Source: Rugamonas sp045984285 (GTDB lineage Bacteria > Pseudomonadota > Gammaproteobacteria > Burkholderiales > Burkholderiaceae_D). From it: 64,000 nt of DNA. Shown one piece after another: positions 60,921 through 64,000 of this stretch. The translations under genes were made by a program, and so were the position numbers. The number at the start of each line of letters is the position of its first letter. The first letter of the stretch is position 1. The stretch covers positions 558,001 through 622,000 of the forward strand of contig NZ_JBJQIK030000003.1 in assembly GCF_045984285.3 (NCBI RefSeq), written 5' to 3'. A model generated the notes under the pieces. That model ran no database searches, was not told the origin of the DNA, and worked only from the letters and a program-made list of their open reading frames with translations.

Positions 60921-61110
60921 AGGCCTGGAGGGCTGGATCGGCCTCGCCGCCGCCCCGGCCTTCGCCGCCATGGCCCTGCTCAGCCATCTCGGCGGCGGCG
61001 CAGACCTCATCTGCTCCAGCAGCCGCTTCAACGGCATGTCCACCATGTACCTGATGATGGCCTGTGTCCACCTCGCCCCCTGGCTCCGCCTCCTGCGCCG
61101 CGACAGCTAA
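60898..61110 (+). CDS. Small membrane protein, 70 aa
   Basis: The protein (GWIGLAAAPAFAAMALLSHL, then NGMSTMYLMMACVHLAPWLR) has two hydrophobic helices joined by a short loop with a cysteine (ADLICSSSRFN). It begins inside the last 23 bases of the DUF899 gene in another frame, which suggests translational coupling, and ends four bases into the convergent acetyltransferase gene. The function is unknown. Coding support comes from the clean membrane pattern and position. Confidence 0.6.
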   Translation: MISTAGNKGLEGWIGLAAAPAFAAMALLSHLGGGADLICSSSRFNGMSTMYLMMACVHLAPWLRLLRRDS

Positions 61111-61769
61111 GAACCTGACACCATGGTGCCTGACCCCATGGTGTCAGTAATTTCGGCGGCGATCTGCTGCGCGAGCAGGTGGATGTGGTAGCCGTCCACG
61201 AAGCCGTGGTGGGCTTGCACCGAGAACGGGAGCTGGATCTGGCCTGGCCCGGCGTCGCGGATCTTGCCCCAGGCGATGGAGGGAATATCGGGCGCCGCCA
61301 GCACCGCTGCAGGATGCTGGATGGACGTGAAGGCGAGCCACGGTATGCAGGTGATGTAGACCCGCTCCTTGGCTTCGCGCGGCGACATGGTGCGGTATTT
61401 TTCGTTCAGGGCTGTCATGCTCACCGCCTCGTCCCGCGCCGCCAGGCTGCGTGCGACGAACTCGCGCAAATCGTCCGACCATTCGAACTGCGCGAAATTG
61501 AGGTCGTGGTTCACATTCATCACCGTGTACGACGGCACGATGCGGTCGACCAGTATCACCTCACCTTCAAACAGCCGGTAGCGGAAGTGTTCCAGCTTGC
61601 GCACCGCGCGCAGCACGGCACATAGCAGCACGTGGAACGGCGGCAATCCCTGCGACTTGCACCACGGCCGGAAATCGGGCAAATCCAGCGGGAACGCCAG
61701 GTTCACGGCAGGACTCTCCATCCGGTCGAATAGCTCGAAACGGTCGCGCCGCTGTTCGAAATGCTGCAT
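61107..61769 (-). CDS. Chloramphenicol acetyltransferase-like protein
   Basis: The 220-residue protein belongs to the type A CAT fold: ESPAVNLAFPLDLPDFRPWC, FHVLLCAVLRAVRKLEHFRY, YTVMNVNHDLNFAQF, VYITCIPWLAFTSIQHPA and the catalytic QAHHGFVDG (His188 in HHxxxDG, Asp192). The arrangement is that of the CatA trimer active site, so an acyl-CoA-dependent O-acetyltransferase is expected. Whether it uses chloramphenicol is unknown; chromosomal relatives of this type often act on other substrates. Residues about 208-218 are encoded by a REP element (61116-61146), so the natural C-terminus has been replaced. The gene stops four bases into the preceding small gene. Confidence 0.85.
   Translation of the reverse strand: MQHFEQRRDRFELFDRMESPAVNLAFPLDLPDFRPWCKSQGLPPFHVLLCAVLRAVRKLEHFRYRLFEGEVILVDRIVPSYTVMNVNHDLNFAQFEWSDDLREFVARSLAARDEAVSMTALNEKYRTMSPREAKERVYITCIPWLAFTSIQHPAAVLAAPDIPSIAWGKIRDAGPGQIQLPFSVQAHHGFVDGYHIHLLAQQIAAEITDTMGSGTMVSGS
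61116..61146. repeat. Single REP unit in the 3' end of the CAT-like gene
   Basis: TGACACCATGG and CCATGGTGTCA form a perfect 11-bp palindromic stem around TGCCTGACC. The core GGTGCCTGACCCC (61125-61137) is identical to that of the REPIN at 44904-45005. It lies inside the coding end of the CAT-like gene. Confidence 0.8.
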
Positions 61770-61870
61770 GCAAAACTCCTCCTGCTCATCTGCCTGAGCG
61801 ATTGACTTCCGCGCATTGTATCTTCCCCGCCCTCGCCAGAAGCGCCCCCTGCCGCGTCAATTATTGCCAC

Positions 61871-61887
61871 GGTAAGTATTCAGTAAG
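61871..61887 (-). promoter_or_regulatory. PmrA-like direct repeat upstream of arnB
   Basis: On the minus strand CTTACT, five bases, CTTACC, i.e. two hexamers with 11-base period. PmrA boxes have the form CTTAAT/G-N5-CTTAAT/G. The site ends 50 bases before the arnB start. Control by a PmrA/BasR-like response regulator is plausible, but two bases differ from the consensus hexamer. Confidence 0.4.
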
Positions 61888-61937
61888 TCAACTTGCCCGA
61901 CTATCAGTCCGCAGTCCCAAGACCCGGAGAAACAACC

Positions 61938-63251
61938 ATGCGCTTACCTCGCAACTTCAACTCGCCTGCGCGATCCGCCATCCACACCGGAACGAGCGCC
62001 CCGCTGCCGGCGCCCGGCCTGCCTGTGGACGCGGGGTCCCGATTTCTGGACACGCATGACCCGATCCAGCCTTCCCGCCAACCGCGCTGGCCAACGTCTA
62101 TGACACCCGAACTGCCATTCCTGCCATTTTCCCGTCCCACCATCGACGAGGCCACCATCGCCGGCGTCGGCGATGTGCTGCGCTCCGGCTGGATCACCAG
62201 CGGCCCAAAAGTACGCGAATTCGAGCAGCAGCTGTCCGCCTGTTTCGGCGGGCGTCCCGTGCTCACTTTTAATTCCGGCACCAGCACCATGGAAGTCGCG
62301 CTGCGCGTGGCAGGCATCGGGCTTGGCCACGAGGTCATCACCACGCCGATTTCCTGGCCGGCCACAGCGAATGTGATCCTGGCCGTGGGAGCGACGCCGG
62401 TGTTCGCCGATATCGACCCGGTCACACGCAACATCGACCTGGACCGGCTGGAGGCGGCGATCACGCCGCGTACGCGCGCGCTGATGCCGGTCCACTTGTC
62501 GGGCCTGCCGGTGGACATGGAGCGGCTGTACCAGATCGCCGCGCGCCACCGGCTACGCGTGATCGAGGACGCCGCACAGGCCTTCGGCTCGCGCTGGCGG
62601 GGCCGGCCCATCGGCGCCTTCGGCGACCTGGTGTCGTTCAGCTTCCAGGCGAATAAGAACCTGACCACCGGCGAAGGCGGCTGCCTGGTGCTGAACAACG
62701 AAGACGAGGCGGCACTTGCCGCCAGGCACCGCCTGCAGGGCGTCACCCGCAAGGGCATCGACGGCATCGATGTCGATCTCCCCGGCGGCAAGCACAATAT
62801 GAGCGACATCATGGCGGCAATCGGCCTGGGCCAGCTCGCGAGCATCGAAGCCGTCACCGCGCACCGGCGCGCCTTGGCGCGCCATTACTTCGCCTGCTTC
62901 GGCGACGGCTTCGAGGCTGCCAGCGGCGCCCGGCTGCCGCTGGCCGACTTCGAGCACAGCAACTGGCACCTGTTCCAGATCATCCTGCCGGACCGGGGCA
63001 GCGGTACGCGCGCCGATTTCATGGAAGCGATGGCGCGCCGGGGCATCGGCACCGGCTTCCATTACGCGCCGATTCATTTATTCAGCCTGTACCGCGCACG
63101 CGGCTACACGGAGGGCATGTTCCCGGTGGCCGAGCGCATCGGCCGCCTGACCGTCACCTTGCCGATGTTCCACGCGATGAGCTTCGACGACGTCGAGCGC
63201 GTGGTGGCGGCCGTTGAATCAATCCTGATCCATCCGCAGGTGCCGCAATGA
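61938..63251 (+). CDS. arnB: DegT/DnrJ/EryC1/StrS-type aminotransferase, ArnB-like
   Basis: The 437-residue PLP enzyme has the ArnB pattern PFLPFSRPTIDEATIAGVGD, LRSGWITSGPKVREFEQQL, FNSGTSTMEVALRVAGIGLG, EDAAQAFGSRW and FSFQANKNLTTGEGGC with Schiff-base Lys240. ArnB transfers an amino group to UDP-4-keto-arabinose for lipid A modification. It overlaps the arnT-like gene by three bases. The start at 61938 is set by GGAG eight bases upstream and gives a 54-residue extension before the usual ArnB start (MTPELPF at 62100), which itself lacks a ribosome-binding site. The extension is Pro/Ser-rich without recognisable fold. Confidence 0.85.
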   Translation: MRLPRNFNSPARSAIHTGTSAPLPAPGLPVDAGSRFLDTHDPIQPSRQPRWPTSMTPELPFLPFSRPTIDEATIAGVGDVLRSGWITSGPKVREFEQQLSACFGGRPVLTFNSGTSTMEVALRVAGIGLGHEVITTPISWPATANVILAVGATPVFADIDPVTRNIDLDRLEAAITPRTRALMPVHLSGLPVDMERLYQIAARHRLRVIEDAAQAFGSRWRGRPIGAFGDLVSFSFQANKNLTTGEGGCLVLNNEDEAALAARHRLQGVTRKGIDGIDVDLPGGKHNMSDIMAAIGLGQLASIEAVTAHRRALARHYFACFGDGFEAASGARLPLADFEHSNWHLFQIILPDRGSGTRADFMEAMARRGIGTGFHYAPIHLFSLYRARGYTEGMFPVAERIGRLTVTLPMFHAMSFDDVERVVAAVESILIHPQVPQ

Positions 63252-64000
63252 AACGAGATGCCATGCATGACACTCTTCACCAGCCGCTGAGCACCGGCGC
63301 CACGCCGTCCCTGTCCCCGGCGCTGCTGTGGATGCTGCTCGGCGGCTTCATCCTGCTCACGCTGGCCACGCTTGGCGTGCGCACCCTGGTGCCGCCCGAC
63401 GAGGGCCGCTACGCCGAGATCGGCCGCGAGATGTTCGCCAGCGGCGACTGGATCACCACGCGCCTGAACGGCATCAAGTATTTCGAGAAGCCGCCCCTGC
63501 AAGCATGGATGAACGCGCTGACCTTCACCCTGTTCGGCCCGGGTGAATGGCAGGCGCGCTTGTGGACCGGCTTGTGCGGCATCATCGGCGTGCTCATGAC
63601 CGCCTGGGCGGGGCGGCTGGTGTTCTCCCCCCGCGTCGGCCTGTATGCCGGCCTGGTGCTGGCGTCCAGCCTGTTCTGGCTGGCGGCGGGCCAGATCAAT
63701 TCGCTCGACATGAGCCTGTCGGGCATGATGGCCACCTGCCTGGCCGCCATGCTGATCGCCCAGCGCGATGCCGCCACAGCCGGCCAGCGCCGCGCGTGGA
63801 TGCTGCTTGCGTGGGCCGCGATGGCACTGGCGATGCTGGCCAAGGGCCTGGTCGGGGTGGTGCTGCCGGGCGCGGTGCTGGTGCTCTATGGCGCCGCCGC
63901 GCGCGACTGGCGCGTCTGGACCCGTCTTCACATGGGCAAGGGATTGCTGCTGTTCTGCGCCATCGCCGCGCCCTGGTTCATCCTGGTCGCCCAGCGCAAC
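63248..64000 (+). CDS. arnT: ArnT-like glycosyltransferase (GT39/GT83 type), 3' end beyond window
   Basis: The first 251 codons are present. The protein has a cytoplasmic leader, a membrane helix (LLWMLLGGFILLTLATLGVR) and the family loop VPPDEGRYAEIGREMFASGD (Asp-Glu metal/lipid carrier site) followed by WITTRLNGIKYFEKPPLQAW, then many helices. This is the polymyxin-resistance-type transferase that moves aminoarabinose from undecaprenyl phosphate to lipid A. The start ATG overlaps the arnB stop, so the two are coupled. The remaining arn genes are probably downstream of the window end. Confidence 0.85.
   Translation, partial: MKRDAMHDTLHQPLSTGATPSLSPALLWMLLGGFILLTLATLGVRTLVPPDEGRYAEIGREMFASGDWITTRLNGIKYFEKPPLQAWMNALTFTLFGPGEWQARLWTGLCGIIGVLMTAWAGRLVFSPRVGLYAGLVLASSLFWLAAGQINSLDMSLSGMMATCLAAMLIAQRDAATAGQRRAWMLLAWAAMALAMLAKGLVGVVLPGAVLVLYGAAARDWRVWTRLHMGKGLLLFCAIAAPWFILVAQRN

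Overview
The window is high-GC, densely coded DNA from a Gram-negative bacterium. It carries five complete TonB-dependent receptors (TBDRs), a Tat-exported polysaccharide lyase, a PEP-CTERM protein, a PolB-type DNA polymerase and the start of a lipid A aminoarabinose operon. This combination, together with the protein sequences and the REP core GGTGCCTGACCCC, suggests a betaproteobacterium of the Oxalobacteraceae (Massilia, Duganella or Pseudoduganella type). That placement is inferred from gene content and was not tested by phylogeny. No rRNA, tRNA, CRISPR array, prophage or intact transposase gene was seen.

Layout. 1-6.7 kb: a truncated LysR regulator divergent from an MFS exporter, an amino acid permease, an MHYT-type hybrid histidine kinase, a DUF1275 protein and a GNAT acetyltransferase. 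6.6-16.2 kb: a minus-strand carbohydrate-type TBDR locus (TBDR, flavin halogenase-like A, SapC, cupin-8/JmjC-like, halogenase-like B) divergent from a ROK regulator, followed by a degenerate 31-bp repeat array. 16.3-23.2 kb: a TMEM175-like channel, a DUF1460 lipoprotein, a second 993-aa TBDR, a divergent FAD oxidoreductase/Rrf2 pair, and a host-attachment-family gene broken by an 8-bp tandem duplication. 23.2-29.7 kb: two small Cys/His proteins, a siderophore-type TBDR and an ABC exporter with two DUF3526-type permeases, read as one transport operon. 29.7-44.9 kb: DUF488, DNA polymerase II, a Fur-box-controlled catecholate-type TBDR, a patatin-like protein with substituted catalytic residues, a chemoreceptor, a CAP-domain protein, several small genes, a Tat-exported class V aminotransferase, a DUF455 protein with an AraC regulator, and an SDR.

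44.9-54.9 kb: a REPIN-like inverted repeat, then a polysaccharide utilisation operon: TBDR, LacI repressor, SDR, heparinase II/III-type lyase, KDG-kinase-like PfkB, hexuronate MFS transporter and SGNH esterase. Its promoter carries a set of LacI-type operators. The gene order implies a chain: binding and import of a uronic-acid-containing polymer or oligomer, de-esterification, lyase cleavage, uptake of uronates, reduction, and phosphorylation to KDPG. 54.9-64 kb: an AraC/SDR pair, an SRPBCC protein, a PEP-CTERM protein, a beta-propeller, a regulator with DUF899, a CAT-like acetyltransferase whose C-terminus comes from a REP element, and arnB-arnT, which run off the window end behind a PmrA-like direct repeat.

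The least explained items are the 31-bp array and its link to motifs at the ROK/TBDR promoter, the two divergent halogenase paralogues in a sugar-uptake locus, the DUF3526 transport operon, and the patatin-like protein.
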